A stretch of DNA of 64,000 nucleotides from a bacterium (GCA_017396025.1 JAFQNF010000045.1:62001-126000), one strand, 5' to 3'; counted from the first letter of the stretch, positions 52,340 through 62,374 are shown. The notes: generated by a model from the letters alone, not told the origin. Made by a program: numbers and translations.

Positions 52340-53693
52340 ATATTTTATAAACCTCTGCTTGACGTTTTGGGCCCAAAATATAATCATCTGATTTGAATAG
52401 TAATTTATATCCTAACTCTTCGAACAAAAAACTATCTTCTTGAACAATATAGTACTTAATTTCATCAGGTTTTACTGTTATTTTCTCATTATCAATGTCA
52501 AATTCAAAATAAGTAACATAACGATTTTCTTCTTCACTATAAAATTTTCTATCAGGAAGCATCGCAGATAATGGGGAAATTACATGAGAATATCCAATTA
52601 CAACAAATTCTTTATCTTTTATATTTTCTTTGATATATGTCGCAATTTGTTTTGAACCAGAAAACTCATATTTATATTCATCAATTACAGTAGGAATCGC
52701 AACTAAAATGCTGATAACTAAAAGAATATTAAAAGCCTTTCTCAAATATTCAGATTGTCGAGAAAGATTCCAAACACAAAAAATAAGAACTAGCATCAAA
52801 ACAAATAATTTTTGATATGCAATTCCAGAAAACCAAACTTTTGCAAATATATAGAAAATATAAATAAAACTGGAAAGAAATAATAAAAATATCTTTTTAC
52901 TTTCTTTAAAAAGAAGAATCAATACTACAGCAAAAAGCACATAAAAAATTATGCAATTTATTGGCATAGATGAGACAAAATAAGGTGCAAAGAAATTATA
53001 AGAAAAATCATAAACCAACTCAAAAAATGTCCGTTCTTGTTCCCTGTATCCAATTAAAGCAATATTTTCGTTTAATGATTTAGAGAAGGAAAACGCTAAA
53101 AAAGCAAAATTTAAAAGCAACACAAAAAAGGGAAAATAATCTTTTTTTTCTTTTATTTTTTCAATTAAGAAAAATAAGAAAAGTACGCCACAAAATGCCA
53201 ACATCATTACGTGTGTCTGCGAAAGCAAAATCAACAAAAGAGAATATTTCCAAGGATTCTCTCCTCTCTTTGGATATATTTCTGCAAGCAAGAATATTAA
53301 TATAGGAATTAATGCATAATTTCTCGCAATGACTGGCAAAAAATAGACCATACCCGCCGAAAAAGAAATTAATACTTTTTGTACAAGATTAAATGGAGAC
53401 TTAAACAACATAAATAAAACAGATGCCGCGACAAAAATAAAACTTATAATTTGTATTGACTCAACAGCCAAACCCAATTTTGCAAATGGCAAAACCAATA
53501 AATACCATAGCATTGGATGACCTTCTACCCTTGTTGCTTGAAAAATCTCTGGCAAATTTAAATCACGAACAATGCACCAAACTTGTGTTTCGTCACGCCA
53601 CATTTCATGGTGAAATATAGCAAACAACGAAATTGCAAACCATACAATAAATATAAAAATGTTAGTTTTGTTTTTCATATAGAAATCATACAT
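52326..53693 (-). CDS. GT-C-type membrane glycosyltransferase-like protein (paralogue 1)
   Basis: 455 aa (or 450 from the second ATG at 53678, which aligns with its paralogue). GGAAAC precedes the first ATG. HEMWRDETQVWCIVRDLNL and EGHPMLWYL match the neighbour almost residue for residue, and the ~11-helix pattern and C-terminal soluble domain agree. This is a tandem duplication with about 40-50% visible identity in the N-terminal third. The two overlap by 14 nt and are co-transcribed. Likely substrates are lipid-linked sugars for surface glycans. Confidence 0.75.
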   Translation of the reverse strand: MYDFYMKNKTNIFIFIVWFAISLFAIFHHEMWRDETQVWCIVRDLNLPEIFQATRVEGHPMLWYLLVLPFAKLGLAVESIQIISFIFVAASVLFMLFKSPFNLVQKVLISFSAGMVYFLPVIARNYALIPILIFLLAEIYPKRGENPWKYSLLLILLSQTHVMMLAFCGVLFLFFLIEKIKEKKDYFPFFVLLLNFAFLAFSFSKSLNENIALIGYREQERTFFELVYDFSYNFFAPYFVSSMPINCIIFYVLFAVVLILLFKESKKIFLLFLSSFIYIFYIFAKVWFSGIAYQKLFVLMLVLIFCVWNLSRQSEYLRKAFNILLVISILVAIPTVIDEYKYEFSGSKQIATYIKENIKDKEFVVIGYSHVISPLSAMLPDRKFYSEEENRYVTYFEFDIDNEKITVKPDEIKYYIVQEDSFLFEELGYKLLFKSDDYILGPKRQAEVYKIYEKI

Positions 53694-53816
53694 TAAAAGT
53701 TTCCATCAAGGTCTTTTGTAACACTTTGTAAGCGCATGCTTGAACACGCACCATATTTTTAATAAGCTTGAAAGAGTGACTGCCGAAAAACGAGTCAAGA
53801 GAGAGATTGAGTAAAT

Positions 53817-55352
53817 ATGCGTATTTTTATTTTAAGTTTACTAAGTTTAGTTTTTAGCTTTCAGCAAGCGAGTGCTGCTGGCATTGATGAAACAATTGAA
53901 AGATATTTTGCACCATTTTCTGATGCACTTTCATCAATTATTTTTACTTCAATTTCTCTTAACGGAGCAAAATTACCAATTCTAATTTTATTTATGTTGA
54001 TATCAAGCTTCTTTTTAACCTTCTATTTTAGAGGTGTAAATATTTGGGCATTCAAGCACGGACTAGAGCAAATATTTAAGAAAAAGGCTAACGAAGGACA
54101 CAAAGGAGAAGTTTCCTCTTTCGGTGCATTGGCAACAGCACTTTCAGGAACAGTTGGTCTTGGCAATATTGCAGGTGTAGCTGTTGCAATTTCTGTTGGT
54201 GGACCTGGCGCTATGTTTTGGATGTGTTTTGGAGCACTTTTTGGTATGGCTCTGAAATTCTGTGAAGTTACACTATCACTAAAATATAGGATTTTTCACG
54301 ATGACGGGAGCGTTTCTGGCGGTCCAATGTATTACATTGACAAAGGTTTAGCAAAAAAGGGGTGGAAAAAACTAGGTAAAACTCTAGCTTATGTTTTTGC
54401 TTTGGCTTGCCTTCCAGGTACGGTTGGTGGCGGTTGTATGTTACAAGCGAACCAAGCAACTCAACAATTTGCTGTTATTACAGGTGGAGAAAATAGTTTT
54501 TTCGCAATCCATAGTTGGGTTTTTGGTTTGGCAATAGCTATTTTAATTGGTTTGGTTGTTGTTGGAGGAATAAAAAGCATAGCTAAAGTAACATCAGCAA
54601 TTGTTCCATTTATGTGTATGCTTTATATGATATCTTGCATAGTTATTGTTGCTGTTCACTTTACTCATATTCCAGAAGCTATTTGTACTATATTTAGAGA
54701 AGCTTTCTTCCCTAAAGCAGTTGCTGGTGGTTTTATCGGATGTATCGTTATGGGCTTACGTCGTTCAATCCAATCAAATGAAGCAGGCGTTGGTTCATCA
54801 CCTATCGCTTATGCCGCTGTAAAAACAAACGAACCAGCTTCTCAAGGTTTTGTTTCTATGCTAGAACCATTCTTTGATACAATCATTGTTTGTTCAATGA
54901 CTGCATTTGTTATTATTTTAACAGGCGAATATATGAACTTTACAGAAGGGATGACTGGTGTGCAACTAACATCTTCAGCTTTCGCAAGTGTTGTATCATT
55001 CTTCCCTTATGTATTAGCTTGCATTATTATTTTATTTGCAATATCAACAAGCATATCTTGGGCATATTATGGTCAAAAAGCTTGGACATTCTTAGTTGGT
55101 GAAGGTAAAAAACGTGTTATAACATATCAATTAATTTTCTGTTTATTTATCGTAATTGGTTCATCTATGAACATTAAAAGCGTTATTGACTTTACTGACG
55201 CAACATATTTATTGATGGCACTACCAAATATGATTGCTATTTTCATATTATTAAAAGAAATCAAAGCAGAACTAGTTAAATATTGCAAAAAACACAATTT
55301 AATCAACCCAATGAACAAAGTATGGTTTGAAGAAAAAGCACAAAATGAGTAA
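53817..55352 (+). CDS. alsT: Sodium:alanine/glycine symporter (AGCS family)
   Basis: 511 aa with ~10-11 membrane helices. The AGCS signature ALSGTVGLGNIAGVA (about residue 100-115), SGGPMYYIDKGL and GVGSSPIAYAA are clear. The first 25 residues look like a signal anchor (LLSLVFSFQQASAA), seen in other AGCS proteins. It imports alanine or glycine with Na+. Its stop overlaps the start of the APC permease by 8 nt, so the two are one unit. No tag. Confidence 0.9.
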   Translation: MRIFILSLLSLVFSFQQASAAGIDETIERYFAPFSDALSSIIFTSISLNGAKLPILILFMLISSFFLTFYFRGVNIWAFKHGLEQIFKKKANEGHKGEVSSFGALATALSGTVGLGNIAGVAVAISVGGPGAMFWMCFGALFGMALKFCEVTLSLKYRIFHDDGSVSGGPMYYIDKGLAKKGWKKLGKTLAYVFALACLPGTVGGGCMLQANQATQQFAVITGGENSFFAIHSWVFGLAIAILIGLVVVGGIKSIAKVTSAIVPFMCMLYMISCIVIVAVHFTHIPEAICTIFREAFFPKAVAGGFIGCIVMGLRRSIQSNEAGVGSSPIAYAAVKTNEPASQGFVSMLEPFFDTIIVCSMTAFVIILTGEYMNFTEGMTGVQLTSSAFASVVSFFPYVLACIIILFAISTSISWAYYGQKAWTFLVGEGKKRVITYQLIFCLFIVIGSSMNIKSVIDFTDATYLLMALPNMIAIFILLKEIKAELVKYCKKHNLINPMNKVWFEEKAQNE

Positions 55353-56733
55353 CGATTTAAAAAGAACATTAAATTTAAAGGATTCAATTTCCGTAGTAGT
55401 AGGTTCAATGGTTGGCTGCGGAATTTTCATTGTATCTGCTGATATATCAAGAATGGTTGGTAATGCGTGGTTCTTACTTTTAGTTTGGATTATCGCAGGT
55501 CTATTTTCCTTATCAGGAGCAATAGCTTATGCAGAGCCTGTTCTAAACATTAAAGAAGATGGCGGTCAATATATGTTCTTAAAGAAAATGTTCAATGATG
55601 TTGTTGCTTTTCTTTATGGGTGGTCTTTGCTTTTAGTTATACAAACAGCAACAATCGCTGCAGTTTGCATAGCTGTTGGTAAGTTCTTAGGAATTTTATT
55701 TCCGCAAATTAGTTCAAACATATATTTAATAGATTTTGCACATCTGAAAATTTCAACGCAACAAATTTGTGCTCTTATTATTTGTTGTCTGCTAACATAC
55801 ATCAACTCTAAAGGTGTAAAATACGGAGTTATTACTCAAAATATATTCACCGTAACAAAAGTTCTTTCTATCGTTGGTATTATTGTTTTTGGAATTTTCT
55901 TTGGATGTAATTTTGAAACTATTAGTGCAAATTTTGTAAACACGGTAAGTAGTGCCGACTTTTCATTTGCAAATATTGAGATTATAGCAGCTGCTACTGT
56001 TGGCGCAATTTTTGCTATGGTTACTTGGAACAACATCACATTTATTTCTGGTGAAGTAAAAGAACCAGAAAAAAACATTCCACTGGCTTTGCTTTGGGGT
56101 GTTGTTATAGTAATGGTCTTATATGTTCTAATTAATATTTTATATGTATTTTCAATACCAATAGAACAAATTAAAACAGCACCGGAGGATATTGTTGCAG
56201 TTGTATTGATGCAAAATATAACAGGTCCAATCGGTGAATTTATCATTGCTTTAATAATTATGATTTCAGCTTGTGGAAGTGCAAATGGGCTTATTATGAC
56301 AGGTGCAAGAGTTTATTATCAAATGGCAAAAGATAATTTACTATTTAGAAGTCTTGCACAAATAAACAATAAAACAAATGTACCTGTAAATTCACTATTA
56401 TTACAATGTTTCTGGTCTAGTGTATTTATTTTATTCTGCGGAAATTATAGTGAATTATTAGATTACGTTATTTATGCAGCATTAATTTTTTATGTTTTAA
56501 CTGTAATTGGTATATTTGTTTATAGACACAAATACAAAGATACAATCCAAAACAAAGTAAATAGCTTATATGGAATATTTTTTATTGCCGTAGGTAGCTT
56601 TATTATCTATTCTTTAACCATTCATAAATTTGCAAACTCAATGAAAACCTTGCTTATAATAGCAACCGGCATTCCTATATACTATGCTTGGCAAAAATTC
56701 AGAATACAAAAAAACTTGTGTAAAAAGCAATAA
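55345..56733 (+). CDS. APC-superfamily amino-acid permease
   Basis: 462 aa from ATG 55345; earlier in-frame codons are inside alsT. MSNDLKRTLNLKDSISVVVGSMVGCGIFIVSADIS is the typical APC N-terminus (G-S-M-V-G-x-G-I-F). About 12 helices follow, with AYAEPVLNIKEDGGQY matching the Y-A-E-L-x-x-x-x-P region of LAT/SteT-type exchangers and CGSANGLIMTGARVYYQMAKD near residue 320. It overlaps alsT by 8 nt (ATGAGTAA), implying coupled translation and a shared amino-acid uptake role. Confidence 0.87.
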   Translation: MSNDLKRTLNLKDSISVVVGSMVGCGIFIVSADISRMVGNAWFLLLVWIIAGLFSLSGAIAYAEPVLNIKEDGGQYMFLKKMFNDVVAFLYGWSLLLVIQTATIAAVCIAVGKFLGILFPQISSNIYLIDFAHLKISTQQICALIICCLLTYINSKGVKYGVITQNIFTVTKVLSIVGIIVFGIFFGCNFETISANFVNTVSSADFSFANIEIIAAATVGAIFAMVTWNNITFISGEVKEPEKNIPLALLWGVVIVMVLYVLINILYVFSIPIEQIKTAPEDIVAVVLMQNITGPIGEFIIALIIMISACGSANGLIMTGARVYYQMAKDNLLFRSLAQINNKTNVPVNSLLLQCFWSSVFILFCGNYSELLDYVIYAALIFYVLTVIGIFVYRHKYKDTIQNKVNSLYGIFFIAVGSFIIYSLTIHKFANSMKTLLIIATGIPIYYAWQKFRIQKNLCKKQ

Positions 56734-56744
56734 AACTGTATCAT
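56716..56744 (+). promoter_or_regulatory. Promoter-like pair upstream of pilT
   Basis: TTGTGT (56716-56721), exactly 17 nt, TATCAT (56739-56744). It overlaps the last codons of the permease and leaves a ~24-nt leader with AGAGGT before the pilT ATG. Confidence 0.45.
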
Positions 56745-56774
56745 AGTATCATTACGAAAGAATAGAGGTTAGTA

Positions 56775-57848
56775 ATGATAATTGATGACTTGTTAAAGGA
56801 AGTACTGAATTATAGAGCCAGCGACTTACATATTTCTGTTGGTTTACCACCAGTTATAAGAGTTGATGGTAATTTGTTGAGAACTAAATATCAACCATTC
56901 ACACCAGAAGGCGTTGAAGATTTGTTATTTCCAATGCTAAATAATGAACAAAGAAGAACTCTTGAACAAACTTGGGAACTTGATATGTCATACGGTATTG
57001 AAGGCGTTGGACGTTTCAGGGTAAATATATACAAAAACAAAGGCACATATGCAGCAGCATTCAGAACAATTAATACAACTGTTCCTAACTTTGAAACTTT
57101 AGGATTGCCTGAAGTAGTACGTAAAGTTACAGAACGTCCAAGAGGTCTAATTCTGGTAACTGGACCAACTGGTTCTGGTAAATCAACAACTCTTGCTTCA
57201 ATGATTGACTATATCAATGAAACAAGAAGTGAACATATTCTTACAATCGAAGACCCTATCGAGTTCGTTCACAAATCAAAGAAAAGTGTAATTCACCAAA
57301 GAGAATTAGGACAAGATACACGTTCATTTGCAAATGCATTAAAATCATCTTTACGTGAAGACCCTGATATTATTCTAGTAGGTGAGATGCGTGACATTGA
57401 AACAATTGGTTTAGCACTAACAGCCGCAGAAACAGGTCACTTAGTGTTTGGAACACTTCACACATCTTCTGCCAGCCAAACAATTGACCGTATCATTGAC
57501 GTATTCCCAGAAGGACAACACCAACAAATTCGTGTTCAATTAGGCGGATGTTTAGAAGCTGTATTTGCACAAACTCTTCTTCAAAAAGTTCAACCTGATG
57601 GAACCAAAAAGGGTCGTGTAATGGCACAAGAAATTCTAATTAGAAACAATGCTATTTCGAACATGATTCGTGAAGGTAAATCAGCACAAATATATTCTGC
57701 AATCCAAACAGGTGCAGGACAAGGTATGCAAACATTAGAGGCAGCTCTCGCTAATTTATACAAACAAGGATTAGTTACTGCTGAAGACGCATTAATGAAA
57801 TCTCAAAGACCAGATGAATTAAAGAGACTTGCAGGAATTAACGACTAA
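56775..57848 (+). CDS. pilT: Type IV pilus retraction ATPase PilT
   Basis: 357 aa, the family length. The N-terminal PAS-like part begins with ASDLHISVGLPP. Walker A is GPTGSGKST (130-138), followed by the Asp box (LTIEDPIEF), Walker B (DIILVGEMRD) and the His box (GHLVFGTLHTSSA). The hexamer depolymerises pili to power twitching and DNA uptake. No pilin, PilB or PilC gene is in this window. Its last four nucleotides overlap the 3' end of mlaE. Confidence 0.95.
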   Translation: MIIDDLLKEVLNYRASDLHISVGLPPVIRVDGNLLRTKYQPFTPEGVEDLLFPMLNNEQRRTLEQTWELDMSYGIEGVGRFRVNIYKNKGTYAAAFRTINTTVPNFETLGLPEVVRKVTERPRGLILVTGPTGSGKSTTLASMIDYINETRSEHILTIEDPIEFVHKSKKSVIHQRELGQDTRSFANALKSSLREDPDIILVGEMRDIETIGLALTAAETGHLVFGTLHTSSASQTIDRIIDVFPEGQHQQIRVQLGGCLEAVFAQTLLQKVQPDGTKKGRVMAQEILIRNNAISNMIREGKSAQIYSAIQTGAGQGMQTLEAALANLYKQGLVTAEDALMKSQRPDELKRLAGIND

Positions 57849-58579
57849 GCGACATAAAATAGAAAAGTAATAAGCAAATCCGCCATTAAAAGAAACACTG
57901 TTGATAAAATGGCGGCTTTTGTTGTGGAAATACCAACACCTTTTGCCCCGCCTTCAGTTTTATATCCTTGTGTTGCACAAACAAGTGGAATTAAAATACC
58001 AAAAATAAAACCTTTAAATATACTGATATAAATATCTCTTGTATTTAACCATATCCAAACAGAAGACATATAACGATTTGGATGCAATCCAATAGTAAAA
58101 TATGAAATTATCATTCCACCTAAAACACCAAATAATTCTGCAAGAATAACAACCATTGGAACAGTTATAGCACCAGCTAAAATTCTTGGTGCAAAATAAT
58201 ATCCAACAGGATCAACCTTTAATGTTTTTAATGCATCAACCTGAGATGTTACTTTCATATTTGCAATTTCAGCACTAATGGCAGTACCAGCTCTAGCGCT
58301 TATAGCTAAAGCCGCAAAACCTGGTGCCAATTCTCTAATTAAAGCAACTGCTAAGAAACCACCAACATAACTTTCTGCACCAGTCATCAAAAATTGTTTT
58401 GAAACTTGAAGTGCAATAACAACTGCAGCAATAAAAACGATACTCAACGCAATTGGAAGAGAATCATAACTTATCATTGCAGCACGAGAAATAACAGAAG
58501 AAAATTTGACATTTCCACCAAAGATATACTTTAAAACCTTTATTAAATTTTGTACGCAAAGCCCTAAAAAACTAATCAT
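57845..58579 (-). CDS. mlaE: MlaE-family ABC transporter permease (lipid transport)
   Basis: 244 aa. An in-frame TTG nine nt upstream is closer to the AAAGGA site, so the exact start is uncertain. Five or six helices; the family core VALIRELAPGFAALAISARAGTAISAEI and a DALKTLKVDPVGYY coupling segment are strongly conserved. MlaE works with MlaF and MlaD to move phospholipids between membranes, which implies an outer membrane in this organism. No mlaF or mlaD gene adjoins. Convergent with pilT. Confidence 0.9.
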   Translation of the reverse strand: MISFLGLCVQNLIKVLKYIFGGNVKFSSVISRAAMISYDSLPIALSIVFIAAVVIALQVSKQFLMTGAESYVGGFLAVALIRELAPGFAALAISARAGTAISAEIANMKVTSQVDALKTLKVDPVGYYFAPRILAGAITVPMVVILAELFGVLGGMIISYFTIGLHPNRYMSSVWIWLNTRDIYISIFKGFIFGILIPLVCATQGYKTEGGAKGVGISTTKAAILSTVFLLMADLLITFLFYVA

Positions 58580-58622
58580 TAATATCAAAAATCCTTTGTT
58601 TACAAATTCATTTTATCACGAA

Positions 58623-60389
58623 CTACACACTTCTATCAAAGAAAGACGCAACTTCTTTATGTGAAATAAAATGAGAAATAGGTCTGCCGTGCGGGCAGGT
58701 ATATGGATTTTTTGTTGACCTTAAATTTTTAACAATTTCTTCCATTTGCCACAATGTCAATCTTTCACCTGCTTTAACAGATGCCTTGCAAGATGTAGTT
58801 ATTAAAATTCTTTCTTCCGTTGTATCTAAATCATTTTCCTGCGAATGTTTTAAATTTTCTAATAATTCCGCTAAAATATCTTTAGGTTTGACTTGAGATA
58901 AAACTTGTGGAATTTTTTTGAAAATAATTTGGTTTTCAGATACTTTTTCTATTTGATAGCCAAATTTAGCAAGTTGTTCTTTTGCTTCTTCTAAAATATC
59001 AATATCATTTGGTTCAATATCTAAAACATCTGAAATAATAAGCAATTGAGATGCAACTTCTTTCTGATTTTTCAACTTTTCGTAGATATAGCGTTCTTGG
59101 GCTATATGCTGATCAATAAGTTCAAGGTTATCTTCATTCTCAACTAAAATATATGTATTTTTAAACTGACCAATAATATTTACTTGTTTTAATTTTGATG
59201 GAGTATCAAATTTAATTTCCATTTTCTTTTGTTGAACAATTTCTTCAACAATTGGCTTATCTTCTATTTTTCGCTCAACACGAATAGGGAAAACAGGTTC
59301 TGGAGTATTTTCTTCTTCTTTATAAGAGCCAAAATCAGGTGTTTGTTTTACAAAAGGAATAACTTTTGATTCGTTTTCAACGTGAGGTTCAAAATCTACT
59401 TTAACATTTGAAAGCGCGTAACTTACAGCACTTTGAACAAAGTTAAAAATTTGATTTGGTGTTTTATATCTTATCTCTCTTTTGGTTGGATGTGCATTAA
59501 CATCAATTTCATTTGGGTTGATATCAATGTTAATCACAACAAATGGATATCTACCATTCGGAAGCATATTTTTGTACGCTATATCAATGGCTTTCAATAA
59601 AATCGGGCACTTAACTGTTCTAGAATTTACAAATGTGTATATTGATTTTTTACTAGAACGAGTATAAGAAGGAACTGAAACATAACCAGTTATTGAAATA
59701 CCAGTTAAAACATCTGTTTTTCTAACTTCTTTTAATTCACTTATTATATTTGCAGGATAAATTTGTGTTATACGAGTCAATAAATCTGCATTTTGAGTTG
59801 TAACAATTACATCCGAACCATTATTTTTCAATATAAATGCAATTTGAGGATGCGATATAGCTAAAGATTGAACAAGTTCTTGAATATAAGAAAACTCTGT
59901 TTTCTGATTTTTCAAAAATTTCAATCTAGCTGGTTGATTAAAGAATAAATCTTTAACCTCCATAATTGTACCTTGTGCACAACCAATTTTAGAAGATTTA
60001 ACAACAGAATTTTCAGATTCCACTTTAGTTCCATAGTCAAAATCTTTTGTTCGGGTTGTACAAGATACCCTAGCAATAGAGATAATACTAGCTAATGCTT
60101 CCCCTCTAAAGCCAAGTGTATCAATGTTAAATAAGCTTTCTTCATCAGTTAATTTACTTGTTGCATGCTTTGTAAAAGCAAGCTCAATATCATCAGGATG
60201 AATACCACAGCCATTATCTGCAATACGGATATCTCTGCACTCATTTGAAATACTTATTTCAACACGTGTTGCACCAGCATCAATAGAATTTTCAACTAGT
60301 TCTTTTACAACACTAGCTGGCCTTTCTATAACTTCTCCCGCTGCAATTTGGTTTATTAAATTAACCGATAATTGTTTAATTCTTCCCAT
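58623..60389 (-). CDS. mutL: DNA mismatch repair protein MutL
   Basis: 588 aa from MGRIKQLS (ATG 60389), the usual MutL beginning; six codons upstream are in frame. The GHKL ATPase has QIAAGEVIERP, ELVENSIDAGA, RIADNGCGI, KHATSKL and GFRGEALASI. The C-terminal domain has the endonuclease-type motif DQHIAQERYIYE (consensus DQHA-x2-E-x4-E), SCKAS and CPHGRP, so nicking activity is expected, as in organisms without MutH. No Shine-Dalgarno sequence is present, and a TACAAT lies 6 nt before the ATG. No tag. Confidence 0.96.
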   Translation of the reverse strand: MGRIKQLSVNLINQIAAGEVIERPASVVKELVENSIDAGATRVEISISNECRDIRIADNGCGIHPDDIELAFTKHATSKLTDEESLFNIDTLGFRGEALASIISIARVSCTTRTKDFDYGTKVESENSVVKSSKIGCAQGTIMEVKDLFFNQPARLKFLKNQKTEFSYIQELVQSLAISHPQIAFILKNNGSDVIVTTQNADLLTRITQIYPANIISELKEVRKTDVLTGISITGYVSVPSYTRSSKKSIYTFVNSRTVKCPILLKAIDIAYKNMLPNGRYPFVVINIDINPNEIDVNAHPTKREIRYKTPNQIFNFVQSAVSYALSNVKVDFEPHVENESKVIPFVKQTPDFGSYKEEENTPEPVFPIRVERKIEDKPIVEEIVQQKKMEIKFDTPSKLKQVNIIGQFKNTYILVENEDNLELIDQHIAQERYIYEKLKNQKEVASQLLIISDVLDIEPNDIDILEEAKEQLAKFGYQIEKVSENQIIFKKIPQVLSQVKPKDILAELLENLKHSQENDLDTTEERILITTSCKASVKAGERLTLWQMEEIVKNLRSTKNPYTCPHGRPISHFISHKEVASFFDRSV

Positions 60390-60451
60390 ACGAGTATTGT
60401 AATACATTAAAAACAGGCATGCACAAACACTTAGAAGAATATTTACAAATT

Positions 60452-61495
60452 TTATTTAACAGCGAAACGCACAGAAATTGTAGCACTGCTATTAGAATTT
60501 GGTAGCATATTATAACTTATTGGAATATATTCAAGTTCATTCTTGCTAAGTTGAATATAGTCAGCTTGTGCAATATCTGGATATACTTTCTTTTCAACAT
60601 ACTCTAAGGAACCATCTGGATTTTTTTGAAATACGTCAGTACCAAATGCAGTTGGATCATATGTAACCCAACCATATTCATCATAATAGACCTCAACCCA
60701 AGCATGATCTGTATTTGCTTCTCTTAAAATATCACCAGCCACAACCCTCGCAGGTATTCCTTTTGCACGACACAACGCAACCATTGATGCTGCAAATTCA
60801 ACACATTTACCTTTTCTGAGTTCTAAAGCTTTTTTAGCACCAATATTTTGAATTGGAGAATAATGCATGTTTTTTTGAACATAGTTATATATGTTTGCGA
60901 CAACTTCTTCTCTTGTTTTTCCTACAATTTTCTTTGCCAAATTAACAATATAAGGGTCATTAACTTCTATATATTTTTCTGCCATTAAATATCGTTTTAA
61001 ATCTTTCTCTGGAGCAAAATTTTTGTTATAAGCTTTCGCTGTTTTTAGGTCATAAGTTTTTGTTTTAACCGTTCCACCATAAGAAACTTCAATAATTTCA
61101 TTTTCAACATCTAGAAAATTATATTCTGCTATTGCGCCATTATCTGTTGTATAAAATTTATTTGGTTTCAAAGAAAGAGAAGATACTTTTACATCTTGTT
61201 TCCCTATCTGATTTCTTGGCACATACATTTTAAAATTAAGACTAGAAATATTTCCATCAACTTTAATTGTATATGTATATTCAAAGTTATAACTATTAAA
61301 AGGAATATCAGCTACTTGCTGAACAGACTTTTGCTTCGTTGATATTTCTTTAACAACTGTTTTTGTATTATTTTCTGCCTTAGTTTTTTCCACTTTCATC
61401 CTATCTATTAGGAAATTTGTCACAAGATAACAAATACCAAGAGAAATAGCAAAAGCACCTATTAATAAAAAACTTTTTATAACTATCTTTTTCAT
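60452..61495 (-). CDS. Membrane-anchored transglutaminase-like cysteine protease
   Basis: 347 aa. Residues 1-30 form an N-terminal membrane anchor (MKKIVIKSFLLIGAFAISLG), so the enzyme faces the periplasm. The transglutaminase-like fold has the catalytic triad Cys231 (RKGKCVEFA), His264 (TDHAWVEV) and Asp280 (YDPTA). In bacteria such domains are usually cysteine peptidases or cross-linkers. Residues ~65-150 form an N-terminal beta domain. GAGG precedes the ATG. Confidence 0.85.
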   Translation of the reverse strand: MKKIVIKSFLLIGAFAISLGICYLVTNFLIDRMKVEKTKAENNTKTVVKEISTKQKSVQQVADIPFNSYNFEYTYTIKVDGNISSLNFKMYVPRNQIGKQDVKVSSLSLKPNKFYTTDNGAIAEYNFLDVENEIIEVSYGGTVKTKTYDLKTAKAYNKNFAPEKDLKRYLMAEKYIEVNDPYIVNLAKKIVGKTREEVVANIYNYVQKNMHYSPIQNIGAKKALELRKGKCVEFAASMVALCRAKGIPARVVAGDILREANTDHAWVEVYYDEYGWVTYDPTAFGTDVFQKNPDGSLEYVEKKVYPDIAQADYIQLSKNELEYIPISYNMLPNSNSSATISVRFAVK

Positions 61496-61563
61496 AAAAC
61501 CTCAAGGGAATTATAACAGATGTTTTACTTGCGAAACAAGAGCGTTTTAATTAAAGTAGATAT

Positions 61564-62229
61564 ATGGAAAAAGATACTATAATTTTTGATTTAGATGGCA
61601 CACTTTTAAACACATTGGCAGATTTACATGCCTGTTTTAATCACGCAATAAAAAGCTTTGGATATCCTGAAAGAACATTATTAGAAATAAAAAGCTTTGT
61701 AGGCAATGGGATTAAAAAAGCAATTGCAAGAGCTCTTCCAAACGATGTTGAAGAGGAAATGCTAAATAAAATCGTAGATTATTTTAGAGTTTATTATGAA
61801 GAACATATGCATCAATACACAGAGCCTTATGACGGCATAATAAGCTTACTTAAAGAATTAAAAGACAAAGGCTATAAACTTGCTGTTGTTTCTAATAAGT
61901 ATGATGATTCAGTAAAAGAATTATGCGAATACTTTTTTGGAAACTATATCAAAGTAGCAATTGGTGAGGGTTTTGATGTTAGAAAAAAACCAGAAATTGA
62001 TGGGGTTTTGAAAGCTATTAAAGAGCTTAATAGCTCGATGGAAAAATCTATTTTTATTGGTGATTCTGATGTTGATATAATGACAGCAAAAAATGCAAAT
62101 ATTCCGTGCATTAGTGTTTTATGGGGTTTTAGAGACAAAAACTTTTTAGAAGAACGAGGAGCAAAAGTTTTTGCCACAGAACCAAAAGAAATCATAGAAA
62201 TAATTGAAAAAAAAATATATTTAAGCTAA
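61564..62229 (+). CDS. gph: HAD hydrolase, phosphoglycolate phosphatase-like
   Basis: 221 aa. HAD motif I is FDLDGT (Asp9, Asp11), motif II is VVSN, motif III the Lys in DVRKKPEIDG, and motif IV GDSDVDIMTAK. A four-helix cap at residues 20-85 places it in the Gph/PGP subgroup, which clears 2-phosphoglycolate formed in DNA repair; related HADs (pyrophosphatase, sugar phosphatase) cannot be excluded. It lies 27 bp upstream of tRNA-Leu. Confidence 0.82.
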   Translation: MEKDTIIFDLDGTLLNTLADLHACFNHAIKSFGYPERTLLEIKSFVGNGIKKAIARALPNDVEEEMLNKIVDYFRVYYEEHMHQYTEPYDGIISLLKELKDKGYKLAVVSNKYDDSVKELCEYFFGNYIKVAIGEGFDVRKKPEIDGVLKAIKELNSSMEKSIFIGDSDVDIMTAKNANIPCISVLWGFRDKNFLEERGAKVFATEPKEIIEIIEKKIYLS

Positions 62230-62256
62230 TATAAAACTTGAGCAGTTGATGCACAC

Positions 62257-62342
62257 GCCGGAGTGGCGAAATTGGTAGACGCATCAGACTCAAAATCTGA
62301 CGCAGCTCACCCTGCGTGCCGGTTCGAGTCCGGCCTTCGGCA
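62257..62342 (+). tRNA. tRNA-Leu(CAA)
   Basis: 86 nt with a class II long variable arm: acceptor GCCGGAG/CTTCGGC, D-arm, anticodon stem TCAGA/TCTGA with loop CTCAAAA (anticodon CAA), variable stem-loop, T-arm GCCGG-TTCGAGT-CCGGC and discriminator A. CCA is not encoded. A terminator follows after four nt. Confidence 0.95.
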
Positions 62343-62346
62343 AATT

Positions 62347-62374
62347 AAAAAAGACACCAATAGGTGTCTTTTTT
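62347..62374 (+). terminator. Terminator of tRNA-Leu
   Basis: AAAAAAGACACC (62347-62358) and GGTGTCTTTTTT (62363-62374) form a perfect 12-bp stem with a 4-nt loop and U-tract. A second small hairpin (AAAACGAAAGTTTT) follows at about 62396-62409. Confidence 0.88.
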
